From Delphinus delphis (Eukaryota; Chordata; Mammalia; Artiodactyla; Delphinidae): a DNA stretch of 64,000 nt. A model generated the notes under the pieces. That model had not been told where the DNA came from. It worked only from the letters and a program-made list of their open reading frames with translations, and made no database searches. Shown here in pieces: positions 35,745-46,504 of this stretch; position 1 is the stretch's first letter; each line of letters starts with the position of its first letter. The stretch covers positions 72,662,080 to 72,726,079 of the forward strand of contig NC_082694.2 of the NCBI RefSeq assembly GCF_949987515.2, written 5' to 3'. The translations under genes and the position numbers were made by a program.

Positions 35745-35880
35745 TACCCTGGGAGGTGGGGCCGCACAGCTACCCCAATTTCACAGATGCCAGTCCGAGT
35801 CCTAAAGGAGCCAGCCTCTCAATGTGGCACAGTGAGTGGCATTTTCTAGGTTAGAGCCCAGGTCCCTGCGCCCTCCTTCT
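35745..35880 (-). repeat. Possible MIR fragment
   Basis: ACCCTGGGAGGTGGGG, CCAATTTCACAGATGCCAG and TTAGAGCCCAGGTCCCTG follow the order of a reversed MIR. It lies in the spacer between the inverted-repeat arms. Confidence 0.5.
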
Positions 35881-36135
35881 TATCTGGTACTGGCTTTGGG
35901 GAGGAATGTACCTCCAATTATAAAGTTTTCCCAATGGAAAAGGGTGATTTCTTTTCTGATTGCTTTTTCAAATGGTTCTCAGGAAAGCTTTCTGAAGAGT
36001 GTGGGTATTTGTTGTTCAAATCAGATCCTGGTGTCCCAGGAAGGAGTGGAGAAGAGCCTCTGCAAGCTTGAGGTCTCCTAAACCAGGCCGAGTTTCCCTG
36101 TGCTCTTTGCTGTGTTGTGTATCATAGACGTGTCG

Positions 36136-36245
36136 TGTGTCCTTTCCTAATTGGGGGCCATGTCTCCTTGTTGTTACTACCCTGATGACTGAAATGAATC
36201 CCTGGCGTTTCTCGGCAGCTAAATCATCAGAATCAAACTCTGCAG
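36136..36245 (-). repeat. Right arm of the unexplained 110-bp inverted repeat
   Basis: Reverse complement of the left arm, separated from it by 637 bases. The outer edge lies within a small palindrome (AATCAAA ... TTTGATT, 36231-36252). No target-site duplication is visible outside the two arms (GGCAG on the left, TTTGA on the right). Confidence 0.9.
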
Positions 36246-37271
36246 TTTGATTTCACTTATGAGGCTCCCGTGGTGGCCTCTCCTCTGGACAAGGCCCACC
36301 TACCACCACCAGAGCAGAGAGAGTTGCGGTATCTGGGTGAGGCCAGCACTGTTCTGGGAATTGTCCGTTAGTCTGACATGTTCCTCCCTCCTCTTGTTTG
36401 GGGGCTCAGTGCTTGCCACTTACCGTCCCCCACATTCCCTCCAGGCTGAGGTACTCAGCTCCAAGTCCAGCGGCCTGGGAAAAGAGGCTTGAATGAGGGC
36501 CAATCAGAGCTGTTTGGGACTGAGGCTGTGGTGTGGGGATTCAGGTATCCCCTCACTTTCTCTGAGGGATACGGGCTGCTGCTTTGAGAGTAGGAAATGT
36601 GAGCAAGCCAGGGTAGGAGGGCTGGTTCTGCAGTGACTCTCAGGTGGGGAAAGGTCTGGAACCCTGGAATTCTCCATCAGGCTTACAGCAACACCAGGGA
36701 CCCGGGGGCAAAACTGCTCTAGGCAGCAGTAGGGTCTACCATACGCCTTCTAAATTTGTGGCGTTATCTACACCAGCTGCAATCCCAGACTGTCATCTGC
36801 ACTTACCAACACACATAAACCTATCTCACCTCTCTACTCAAAACACATCCTTCCTCTGGTCTTTGTCAGTAACCTGAAGGACAACATCCTTAAAGACCTG
36901 AATTCAGACCTAAATACTACTTTTAGTAGGACCTCCAAGCTTATTTTCCTGAGGCAGTTTGGACTGTGACTCTCAACTCTTAACGTTGACCCCAAACCAG
37001 ATCTCAACAGCTTCCAATACACCACCTAACGCTAAGGTCTAGGTGGAAGCCCAGCCCCGCCTGAACCAAGCTTCACTTGAAACAGGGTTCTCATCCTAAC
37101 CTACAGTCTGATCCTAACCCTTACCTTGGTCCAGATGTTAACTATAAATAAATCTTATCACTGTAGATTCAAACTCTAATTTTAACCCAGCTTTAAACCT
37201 AACCCAACGAGGAGATATTTGTAAGGTCTGGCTCTTCTGAGCTGGAATTTGGTGCTTTCATCTGTCATCTG

Positions 37272-37868
37272 TAGGGGAGGAAAAGTTTCCTCTACCCTCT
37301 TCTATTCTCTGGCTAGGTCTGTGAAAAAACAAAAAGATAAAAACAAGAAAAGCTGGCAACAGGCAGATTAGCAGGAGAAAAGGCATGCAAATTTATTTGA
37401 TGTTAAAAGTTTAATGTGGCACAGGAGGGCTTCATAGAAAGAAAACTCCCAGAGAAAAAGCTAGGCTTGGAGGCTTTTAAACCATCTGGGGAAAAGAGGA
37501 TAAATTTACAGAGGAGTGACAAGACAAAGGAAGGGGATTTTGAGATTCTGCGGTCAGCAAATTGAAGGAAGGCAAGTATATGGGGAAACTGCTGGTAGTT
37601 GAGGACTAGTTAGTAAGGTTTGTGTAAACTCTTTTGGTGCCATCACATCTCTGGTGATAAGGTTGTTATTCCCCTCCTAGTATAGGAAGTGGATTAGGGA
37701 GGACACCTCCCCAGGCGGGAGTTAGGATCTGTTTTCAGGTAGACAGGGGGACTGTAGAGAACTCATCCTGTGTCCACTTTTTCTCAATTGCTTTTAGCTC
37801 AAAATAATCCTTAGGCCAGAGTGGTAATTTTGGGGTGGCATATTCTGTTCTACACATCCTCCCCTCAC
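37272..37868 (-). mobile_element. Solitary LTR, family not identified
   Basis: The minus strand has an LTR-like layout. It includes ATGCCACCCCAAAATTACCA, CTCAATTG-type sequence, ACTCCCGCCTGGGGAGGTG, and a polyadenylation signal in CAAATAAATTTGCATGCC (complement of 37383-37400). Near its 3' end it reads GAGGAAACTTTTCCTCCCCT. The order agrees with a known mammalian LTR type that I cannot name with confidence. Confidence 0.6.
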
Positions 37869-37869
37869 T

Positions 37870-38185
37870 TGCCCCTCCACTCCCATGTGTATTGCTCTGG
37901 GCATCGCTAATGTGATGACCCCTGTTCCCCAGGCAGGTTTTTTGAGCCTTGAACTTTGAACTTGTATCATTGCTTTTTGATTCCCAAGGTGAACGACTAG
38001 CTGACTTGATGATAGACTAGTCCTGGGTAGTGTATTAGTCGAGATGAATGGGTTAAGGTGCCACCCCTCCGAGAATCTGTTTGCATTAAGAATCTCTGTT
38101 ATCAAATCTCAGGCTCTTGGGGATGATGGAGAAAAATCTAAAATAGGTACATATGGTGGTGGAGGGCGAACAGGGTGTAGTTGTT
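37870..38185. other. Unique sequence, no gene seen
   Basis: Nothing recognisable. Confidence 0.5.
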
Positions 38186-38189
38186 GGCT

Positions 38190-38322
38190 TGGGCTCATCA
38201 TGTTTCTGTGTCTCCCTTTCCTAAACTGTGAAGTAGGGATACAGTAAAGACTAAATGAGCTAACATATGAAGAGTGCCTAGAGCACTCAGTAAATGTTTA
38301 TTATTACTATTATCATCACAGT
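38190..38322 (+). repeat. MIR SINE 3' part
   Basis: TTCCTAAACTGTGAAGTAGG, ACTAAATGAGCTAACATATG and AGAGCACTCAGTAAATGTTT are the MIR core-to-end series. Confidence 0.75.
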
Positions 38323-38639
38323 CTATTTCTTAGGAACTGAATAGATCGGAAATCGTTTAACTTTTCACAAAAATAACTTAAAATCATGAACCCATTTTTG
38401 GGCCATTTCTCAGCAAAAGCTACCATTGGAGCTATAAATATTTTTCGTAAAGATAACCTCTCTGAAGGCTGACATAGGTAACTTTTCTGTTGAGCAGAGA
38501 GATCAGTGGAAGATAATAAAAGAAGGTACGTGTGTGTAAAGCAGAAGCCAGCTCTTAACATGTTTTAGTGTGGCACAGGGAAGGAGCAAAACCTTAGGAG
38601 TTGTTACAGCCTTGATGCATTGCCTACCAGTTACGAGCA

Positions 38640-38940
38640 ACTCATTCGTTCATTCCTCCCGTCATTGAACTGTGCCCTCCTGTGTCTCCATCACTGACCA
38701 GAGTATGTATCATTCCAGTCTCACAGAGCTTTCAATCTGGCGACGTAGTTACTAAGCAGGCAAGAAAATGCATATGTGATTATAATTTGAGATAAATTTG
38801 GAGATATAAAAATGGGGTATAGGGACAGAGGGTAACAGAAGAGGGTCTTCCCTTAGTTTGGGGGGTCAAGGAAGGGAATTCTGGGGCTGAAGGGCTAGTA
38901 GGAGTTACTTAGTCGAAGAACAAGGGAGAGAATTTGGTTT
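38640..38940 (-). repeat. L2 LINE 3' fragment
   Basis: CTCATTCGTTCATTCCTCCC is the reversed terminus, followed by CTCACAGAGCTTTCAATCTG and a GGTCTTCCCTTAG...GGTCAAGGAAG region as in reversed L2. Confidence 0.6.
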
Positions 38941-39108
38941 GGACAATAAGGCTCAATTTGGCCTTATTTCACGGTAGTGTTAGTGGTGACTGTGTATGAC
39001 GTTGACACCGGTGAAAATTGCAGCTATTATATCACGTTGAAATTATGGTAGTTATTAGACCCATTGCTGGATCTTGTTAGTTAATGCCTTCATAAAGAAG
39101 CACATGTT

Positions 39109-39390
39109 GGGACTTCCCTGGCGGCGCAGTGGTTAAGAATCCGCCCACCAGTGCAGGGGACACGGGTGTGATCCCCGGTCTGGGAAGATCCCACATGCTG
39201 CGGAGCAACTAAGCCCGTGTGCCACAGCTACTGCGCTCTAGAGCCCGTGCTCTGCAACAAGAGAAGCCACCACGAGAAGCCCGCGCACCGCAATGAAGAG
39301 TAGCCCCCGCTTGTCACAACTAGAGAAAGCCCATGCACAGCAACAAAGACCCAATGCAGCCAAAAATAAATAAATTTTAAAAAAAGAAAG
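39109..39390 (+). mobile_element. CHR-1-like SINE
   Basis: GGGACTTCCCTGGCGGCGCA start, AAATAAATAAATTTTAAAAA tail. Target duplication AAAGAAGCACATGTT (39094-39108) versus AAAGAAGTACATGTT (39391-39405), one mismatch. Some middle repeat units are deleted. Box B is altered to GGTGTGATCCC. Confidence 0.95.
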
Positions 39391-39588
39391 AAAGAAGTAC
39401 ATGTTTACTGCTACATCGCAATTGAATTCTTTAAGGGATGTTTTTCAGAACAGCTTAAAGTTGACAACAAAACTAAGCAGAAACTACACAGATTTCCCAT
39501 AAACCTCCTACCCACCCCCCCGCCCCTTATACACACAGCTTCCACCGCTATCAAAATCCCTCACCAAAGTGGTACATCACACATATAT

Positions 39589-39809
39589 TTTTATTTTTTT
39601 TTTTAATTTTTAAATTTTAATTTTTTAAAGACTTTTTTTTTTTATGTGGACCATTTTTAAAGTCTTTATTGAATTTGTTACAGTATTGCTTCTGTTTTGG
39701 TTTTTTGGCCGTGAGGCATGTGGGATCTTAGCTCCCTGACCAGGGATCGAGCCCACACCCCCTGTATTGGAAGGCGAAGTCTTAACCACTGGACTGCCAG
39801 GGAAGTCCC
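39589..39809 (-). mobile_element. CHRS-like tRNA-derived SINE
   Basis: Minus-strand copy with a T/A-rich tail complement, then GTCTTTATTGAATTTGTTAC, TTTTGGCCGTGAGGCATGTG, the box B complement GGGATCGAGCCC, and the end ACTGCCAGGGAAGTCCC. This 3' body differs from both CHR forms elsewhere in the window. Target duplication CACATATAT lies at 39580-39588 and 39810-39818. Confidence 0.9.
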
Positions 39810-39825
39810 CACATATATATATATA

Positions 39826-40022
39826 TTTTTTGGTATGCGGCCCTCTCACTGCTGTGGCCTCTCCCGTTGCGGACCACAGGCTGCGGACGCGCAGGCTCAG
39901 CGGCCATGACTCATGGGCCTAGCCGCTCCGCGGCATGTGGGATCTTCCCAGACCGGGGCACAAACCCGTGTCCCCTGCATCGGCAGGCGGACTCTCAACC
40001 ACTGAGCCACCAGGGAAGCCCC
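39826..40022 (-). mobile_element. CHR-2-like SINE, inserted at the same target as its neighbour
   Basis: Minus-strand copy from TTTTTTGGTATGCGGC to AGCCACCAGGGAAGCC. Its flanks are CACATATAT at 39810-39818 and again at 40025-40033, the first being also the right-hand duplication of the SINE at 39589. Confidence 0.93.
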
Positions 40023-40133
40023 CCCACATATATTTTTAAAATAATATTTTGACAACTGTATTTTGATATAATTTGTTTCCTTTGTAATTCTATGCATTTT
40101 ATTTTATACACTAACAAACATCCCAAGCAGGGC

Positions 40134-40960
40134 TCCAGAAGCTTCCCCAGGCTGCCAAAGCAGTTCGGAGAACAAAAGGGCTAAGGCAGCAGGCCGGAGA
40201 AGGGAGGCAGCCCCAGTGCAGCAGGAGCAGGGCCAGCCATGGAGATGGTGGCAAGATGACACTGCAGAGACTGAAGGGCCTTGAGGGTCACAGTGAGGAA
40301 CTGGATTTTCTCTTGGGAGAAAATCTCTTCTCAATGGGAAACAATTGGAAAGTTTTAAGTGTAGATCGACTTCATGATTTGACTTACATTAAAACATTAA
40401 AAGGATACCACCACCACCACCACCAAGAGCTTCCTCATTGTTGCAAGTAAGTAAAGGAATCTAGGGTTGGTAAAGATAAAACAGGGAGATTTGCAACTTG
40501 GGGTAGGGTGATAGCAAGTGAAATGTTGAAAAGGGAAATGGAGTTAAGATATCCTTTAAAGGTGAAATTGGAAGCTTGTGGCAATGAATTCACTGTGGGA
40601 GGTGTGAGAAAAAGAAGTGTCAGGGATGATCCCATGGCCTCTTACTTAAGTCACCACTGGTGCACGATGGTGCCATTGTCCATGATGAAGAAGGCAGAGG
40701 AGGGCCAAGTGGAAGAGGAACGTTCAGTTTCTGACGTGTCGATTGAGGTGACTGCACGACGTCCAAATGGATGTGTCGGGTAGGCGATTGCAAACATGAG
40801 TCTGGAGCTTAAATGAGATCTGGGTTGGGGATAGGAATTTGGAGATGCCAACATACAGATGTCATCGGAAATCACGGAGATGAGTGAGGCTGCCTTAGGT
40901 GAAAGTGAGATGAGACGAGGACCCAGAATGGCTCTGTGAACTTCAAAATCTAGACATGGT
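40134..40960 (-). repeat. Long L2 LINE fragment
   Basis: Reversed L2 3' region in order: a GGGCCTTGAGGGTCACAGTG block, AATGGGAAACAATTGGAAAG, GGTGCCATTGTCCATGATGA, GACGTGTCGATTGAGGTGAC, GTCTGGAGCTTAAATGAGAT, then GAGACGAGGACCCAGAATGG. A short CAC microsatellite (40408-40425) lies inside it. Confidence 0.8.
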
Positions 40961-40984
40961 GTGATAATAGGTTATCATAATGAC

Positions 40985-41165
40985 CTTACAAAGAGCCAGC
41001 CTTCATGGAGGGCTTACTGTGGGCTAGGCATTGCTCTAAAGGTGCTGCATGAATTTATTTCTTTATTTTCACAATAACCCTATGAAGTAAGCAGGTATCC
41101 AAGGTCACAGTTAGTAGTTGGAGGAGCTTAGGGTAGGAACCCGGCAATCTGGCCCCAGAACTTCT
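40985..41165 (-). repeat. MIR SINE
   Basis: GTGGGCTAGGCATTGCTCTA, CAATAACCCTATGAAGTAAG, CAAGGTCACAGTTAGTAGTT and GGAACCCGGCAATCTGGCCC form a clear reversed MIR with a deletion of the middle. Confidence 0.85.
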
Positions 41166-41169
41166 CCCT

Positions 41170-42760
41170 CAACCCCTGTGGAGCCTGAGACAAAGTAGTC
41201 AGAGGTGTCAGGAGATAGAGGGGAAACCAGCAGCATGATGTCTAGAAGCTAAGAGCAGAATATTTCCAGATCGAGGGGTGGTCAGCCCGGTGGCATTGCT
41301 GCTTGGGTTCAGCAAGACGAACTCCAAAGAGTAGCCATCGGTTCTGGCAACACGGGGGTTGTAGGCAATATCAGAAAAGGCAATTTTGGGGGAGTGGCAG
41401 GAAGGTAGGAGTGGAAACTAGTTGGTGTGGCTCAGGGAGAGAGAGAGCTGAGGATGTAGAGAGGGCACTGCCTTTCACTGTCCCCTGAGAATAGGATACT
41501 TGCAGGTAGTTATAAGGTTTGGAGAAAGTGCGTATAAAGCACGTAGCACTGTGCTTAGCACACAATAGGCATGCAATAAATGTTAACAATTTTACTACTT
41601 GTCTGCATAAATCTTGAGATCATAAAGGCTTGCAGTATTGGTGACACAGGAGCAGGAATATGAACGCACAACTTTCGGTCAGCCAGCGTATATAGGGGCA
41701 GGCACCAAGACACCTTCAATGAGAGTTCAGGATGAAGAACACCAACTCTGCCCCCTGGATGAATTGCCAGGCTGGTACTAGATGAAAGGCATACCTATAG
41801 AAAAGGTAATGAACGAGGCTGTCTGTGACATACCCAGCGAGTATGCAAATAGGGAGGGTTGAAGGAGTTCAGAGGAAAGGTCTCTGGACTTGGATGGGAC
41901 GATGCATTTGCCTGGAGAAGAGATGGACTCTATTGCCAGTGCCCCTGTTTCTTGATGAGGAATGAGGGCCTCGGACGGGGGCGGTGGCAGTTCCTCAAAT
42001 CCTTCCTTAGAGGGGCAGGGAGTGGAAGCAACCCTCACTCACTCTTGGGGCCTTGAACTGCTTCTGCTTCCTGAAGAAAGGTGGATCCAGCCTTCTGCCT
42101 TCAGGGAGACCATTGGCATTTTCTTTGCTCCTCAGGCTGTGTGATTGATGACTGAGAAAAGCTGGGTTTTAAAAAAATTCTTACAGAGGACTGCCCTCCC
42201 TAGACCCCTGTAGCTCTTCAGGGACACCTGACCTGTGGCCTTGACAGGAATTCTAGGAGAAGTCAGGTAATGGTGGGGAAGGGCCACGTAGATCATGGCG
42301 GATGGGCTGCATGACAGAACTGTGAGTGCCACCAGGGGTGGAAGGTGGGTCACGTGATGCACAGTCACTCAGATCTCCTGACCACAAACCCTGGACTAAT
42401 TTGGGGTTGCTCTCTGGCTTTCTGCATCATTTGGAGTTTGCCCCAGTGTTTCTGATATTAGCACATTGTTCTCCAGTAAGTCTTCTTTTTCACACGATGT
42501 ATGTAAAGCCATCAGCAAATGTGCGGGAGTGCCCTTGATAATGCCTGCAGGATCTCTAAGTGCTGGGTCCAGTCTTTGGGAGGGATTATGTAAGGCGGGC
42601 CTGGGGAAGACCGTGCAGGAACTTGCAGATTTGCAAGAATGTCTGTTGTGTGGAATTAAAGTTTTTGCTTACTATTCGATCTCCTGCTAGCCTGTCTAAT
42701 CCCAGTCATCATTCACGGCCCAGAATAAGTTCTGCATCTTCTAGAAAGCCCTCCTTGATA
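41170..42760. other. Mostly unique sequence; short MIR-like end at 41500-41600
   Basis: GTAGCACTGTGCTTAGCACA followed by GCAATAAATGTTAACAATTT (41545-41592) matches the MIR 3' end on the plus strand. No supported gene elsewhere here. Confidence 0.5.
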
Positions 42761-42769
42761 ATTTTTTTC

Positions 42770-43290
42770 AGTATTCCTTTATTTTATTTTATTTTGTATT
42801 GAGGCTAAGTTCATATAATGTAAAATTAATCATTATTGGCATTTAGTGCTGCATTCACAGTGTTGTGCAATCACCACCTCTATTTAGTTTCAAAACATTT
42901 TTATCGCCCCCAAATGAAGCCCTTTTTTCTGTTAAGCAGTTATTCTCCACTGCCTCTCCAGCCCCACCCCAGCCTGGCAACCACCAATCTGCTTTCTCTC
43001 TCTGTGGATTTACCTATTTTGGCTATTTCAAATCAATAGAATCATACAATGTATGTGCCTGGCTTCTTTCAATTAGCATGATGTTTTCTAGATTCATGTA
43101 TGTTGTAGCATGTATTGATACTCCATTCCTTTTTAACGGTTGAATAATATTCCATCATACGTATATACTGCGGCTTATTTATCCATTCATCTGTTGATGG
43201 GCATTTGGGTTATTTCCACCTTTTGACTATTGTTAATAGTGCTGCTATGAACACATCTATTCAAATATTTGTTTCAGTACTTCTTTTTAA
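42770..43290 (-). mobile_element. L1M LINE 3' fragment
   Basis: Reversed L1 ORF2 and 3' region: TTGAGGCTAAGTTCATATAA, CAATCACCACCTCTATTTAG, GCCTGGCAACCACCAATCTG with small changes, TTGAATAATATTCCATCATA, and GTTGATGGGCATTTGGGTTA. Confidence 0.85.
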
Positions 43291-43664
43291 ACTTCTTTTT
43301 AAATGAGATATTTCGCAGAAAGCACCAGTACTCAATGATACTAGACATTACTGCTGCTCCTACCAGTGATGCCTATGCCTATGGCTAGATTTAGTACCAA
43401 GAACATAGTGAGTGCCCTGTGGGTATCTGGAGACTGTATGCGTCTGACTCCTAAAGTCTCAGTGGTGTTGCCTCCTAAGAATGGACTGCCTTTTCTCAAT
43501 AGGAACAGAGTCACTCATCAAACTCCTCATGACAGAGTCCTCTCTGGGGTTCCACTTAATTCAGACCCATCTCTGTGGGAATCTGAATCCTAAAGCTCTG
43601 GTCTATCCCAGGGGTCTTAATTATCTCTGAATTAGAGAGTCAGAAGTTCTGGGTCACAAAAGAC

Positions 43665-44938
43665 ACACCTGATAAAAGACTGCCGTCTAAAATATACAGA
43701 GAACTCTTAAAATTCAACAATAAGACAACAAACGACCCAATTAAAAAATGGGCCAAAGGCTTTAACAGACACCTCACCAAACATATGAGAAGATGCTCCA
43801 TGTCATAGGCCATCCGGGCAACACAAGTTAAAACAACAGTGAGATACCACTACGTACCTATTAGAGTGGCCAAGACCCAGGCCCCTGACAGTACCAAATA
43901 CTGCAGAGAATGCAGAGCAACAGGAACTCTCATTCACTGCTGGTGGGAATGCAAAATGGAACAGCCACTTTGGAAGACACTGTAATGGTTTCTTAGAAAA
44001 CTAAACACGCTCTTACCATAGAATCCAGCAGTTGCACTCCTTGGTATTTGCTCAAAGAAGTTGAAAACTTATGTCCCACAAAAACATGCACATGGATGTT
44101 TATAGCAGCTTTGTTCATAATTGAAAGTAACCACCATGTCCTTCAGTAGGTGAGTGGATAAATAAACTGGGACATCCAGACAATTGAATATCATTCAGCA
44201 GTAAAAATAAATGAGCTATCAAGCCATGAAAAGACACGGGAGAATCTAAAATACATATTACTAAGTAAAAGAAGCCAGTCTAAAAAGGCTACATACTATA
44301 TGATTCTAATTATATGACATTCTGGAAAAGGCAAGACTATGAAGATAGTAAAAAGGTCAGTGGTTGCCAGGGGTTGGTGGGGGAGGGATGAATAGGCAGA
44401 GCCCAGAGGATGTTTAAGATAGCAGGAAGACTCTGTATGATAGTGTAATAGTGGATACATGTCGTTACACGTTGGTTCAAATCCATAGAATGTACAACAC
44501 CAAGAGTGAACCCCAGGGGCTTCCCTGGTGGCGCAGTGGTTGAGAGTCCGCCTGCCGATGCAGGGGACACGGGTTCGTGCTCTGGTCCGGGAGATCCCAC
44601 GTGCCGCGGAGCAGCTGGTCCCGTGAGCCATGGCTGCTGAGCCTGCGCGTCCGGAGCCTGTGTTCCGCAATTGGAGAGGCCACAACAGTGAGAGGCCTGC
44701 GTACCGCAAAAAAAAAAAAAAAAAAAGGGTGAACCCTAATGTAAACTGAAGCTTTTGGATGATGATGTGTCAGTGTAGGTTTTCGACTGTAACGAACATG
44801 CCACTCTAGTGGGGGTGTGGATAATGGGGAGGCTGTGCATGTGACGGGGCAGGGGAACATGGGGAGTCTCTGTACCTTCTTCTCAATTTTGCTATGAACC
44901 TAAAACTACTCTAAAAAAAAATAAAGTCTTAAAAAAAG
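43665..44938 (+). mobile_element. L1M LINE 3' end, interrupted by a SINE
   Basis: C-terminal ORF2 text (AAAAATGGGCCAAAGGCTTT, CACTGCTGGTGGGAATGCAA, ATCATTCAGCAGTAAAAATA) continues through the 3' UTR (TGACATTCTGGAAAAGGCAA, GTTGCCAGGGGTTGGTGGGG). It ends at CTAAAAAAAAATAAAGTCTT. The SINE at 44517-44726 splits the 3' UTR. No full frame survives. Confidence 0.88.
44517..44726 (+). mobile_element. CHR-2-like SINE
   Basis: GGGCTTCCCTGGTGGCGCAG to an A-tail after GCCTGCGTACCGC. Target duplication GAGTGAACCCCA (44504-44515) and GGGTGAACCCTA (44727-44738) differ at two bases. The right-hand copy agrees better with the L1 3' UTR consensus at its last differing base. Confidence 0.93.
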
Positions 44939-44939
44939 T

Positions 44940-46220
44940 TCTGGGTCCTTGGGAAGACATAGTGAGACTTAAGAACCCAAGGTTGGAAGAAAGCTACGTA
45001 TGAAGGGAAGCAGATCTGGAACTCGTGTTGAACTATGGAAGCTTCTGAATTGCTGTACATGATGGACTTTTAATCCCAAAGAAAATTCTATTTATAAGAG
45101 AAACAGTGGAAAGAAGGATCCCTAGAACCCTCTCAGTTTGTCCAGGAAACAGTGGAGGAAGGATCCCTAGAACCCTCTCAGTTTGTCTTGCTCCAGGAGA
45201 TGGGCTCAAGGACAAAGAGAGAATAGGGACAAGAACCTTCAGACAACATGACATCCGTGTGGAGTCACTTAGTCCCTTGGGGAGAGAGGGAGATTTTGCT
45301 ATTGATGTTGTCAGGCAGACTTGCTAATAACTGCATACGCTGTAGCGGCCCCAGTTGGGAGATGTGAAGCTGCTCTCAGATCCTGTGACAGGGGCAGAGA
45401 TTCCTTCTCTGTGTGTAACTTAGGGGCCTATGAATAGAGGCCAGGTCCCTGGATGAGGTGGCTGTAGGCGGCAGTGGGGGACAGAGGGCTTAGTCCTAGT
45501 GAAGAAACTTGAATTCCTTAATTTTCCTCTCTTGGCCTCGGCCACCCCATCTGAAAAAGGTGGGTGGATTGAAGATCTTGCGCAAGTCCTAGCAGCCTGT
45601 GATTCTATAATTATATAAAGAGTTATGCCACAGCATTTTAAAATAAATACTCCTCAGATGATTCCTGTGAAGATCATCTGAACAAAGTGTAAATCGTGAA
45701 TTTTGACTCAGCCCATGGAAATGTCTGGGTCATGTCCTCCCACTTACGTTTACTCATCTTAACACTTAGAAAAAGCCTTGGGTCTCCTGAGTTCTGAGTT
45801 CCTGAGTTTTATCCATATTCTAGTTTTGCCATGACCAGCTGACCCCTCGGGGCTTTAAGAGACTCCAAAGCTCCTAGGGTGGAGGAGAGAGAAGTATTGA
45901 TGGTCATGGGGTATTTCCCAAGAAACAGAGAAATAAAGGTGTTTTACTGGTCACGGTGGTTGTAGAAAAAGAGGACCCGTGGCTCAAAGCCCTGAGGCTG
46001 AAGCAGGATTTAGATAGCTTCCCTGCTGGGACCACAAAGGACCTGACACTGAAAACCAGAGGTGACCCCAGCGTGCATGACCTATAGGGAAGAGTCAACC
46101 CTATGGGTAGTTTCTGGGACCCTTGAACTTTGAGGGGAAGATGAAGAGTTCTAGGATGAAATGGGTCTTCCTAATAGTTGGGATAATATTATACGGCAAG
46201 AAGAAAAAATCAAGCCACGT
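44940..46220. other. Unique sequence with a 45-bp tandem duplication and a MIR3 relic
   Basis: No supported gene. A MIR3-like stretch is present on the plus strand at 45508-45625 (CTTGGCCTCGGCCACCCC, GGTGGGTGGATTGAAGATC, GCCTGTGATTCTATAATT). Confidence 0.5.
45100..45187. repeat. Tandem duplication, period about 46
   Basis: GAAACAGTGGAAAGAAGGAT (unit 1, 45100) and GAAACAGTGGAGGAAGGATC (unit 2, 45146) each continue through CCCTAGAACCCTCTCAGTTT and GTC. The units differ only by a base change and a one-base indel. Confidence 0.95.
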
Positions 46221-46224
46221 GGGT

Positions 46225-46500
46225 AAGAGAGGAAGTGGCCCCTCAGGGCCCAGGGTGGGGAGAAGGGAGAACTCAGAAGGCTGGAGGAATGGCAGGAGGG
46301 GTTGCATGAGCAGAGGTCCAGGGTCAAGACCAGGCTCCGTGTGTTTGGGGAGCTACACCAGCTGAGTGTTTCTGGGTTGTGGGATGAAGGGGAGGGGGTG
46401 ATGCGATGGGCTGAGGCTGGAGAGGTCAACAGGGGCAGGCCAGGGAGGCCCCTGTGGACCAGGTAAGGTGTTTGAACTCGATCCTGTGAGGGCGTGCGGG
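46225..46500 (-). repeat. L2 LINE fragment
   Basis: GCATGAGCAGAGGTCCAGGG, GTGTTTGGGGAGCTACACCA, CTGAGGCTGGAGAGGTCAAC, and AAGGTGTTTGAACTCGATCC follow the reversed L2 3' region in order. Confidence 0.75.
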
Positions 46501-46504
46501 TGGG

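Larger units (their letters stand above)
35190..37270. other. Unique region holding an inverted repeat pair and a MIR relic
   Basis: No supported gene. AT-rich sequence with TAATTAC motifs lies at 35295-35365, just before the left inverted-repeat arm. Positions 36870-37210 are G-poor and rich in CCTAACC-like words. Confidence 0.5.

Noticed and set aside
36136..36245. Inverted-repeat arms as ordinary MIR or SINE copies
   Set aside because: The arms share no MIR core or tRNA boxes. A MIR-like relic lies in the spacer (35745-35880) but not in the arms.
42770..44938. A single L1 containing both the minus-strand and plus-strand pieces (5' inversion)
   Set aside because: Both pieces include ORF2 and 3' end sequence, so the same region is present twice. 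The text differs enough to indicate two separate old insertions rather than one inverted copy.
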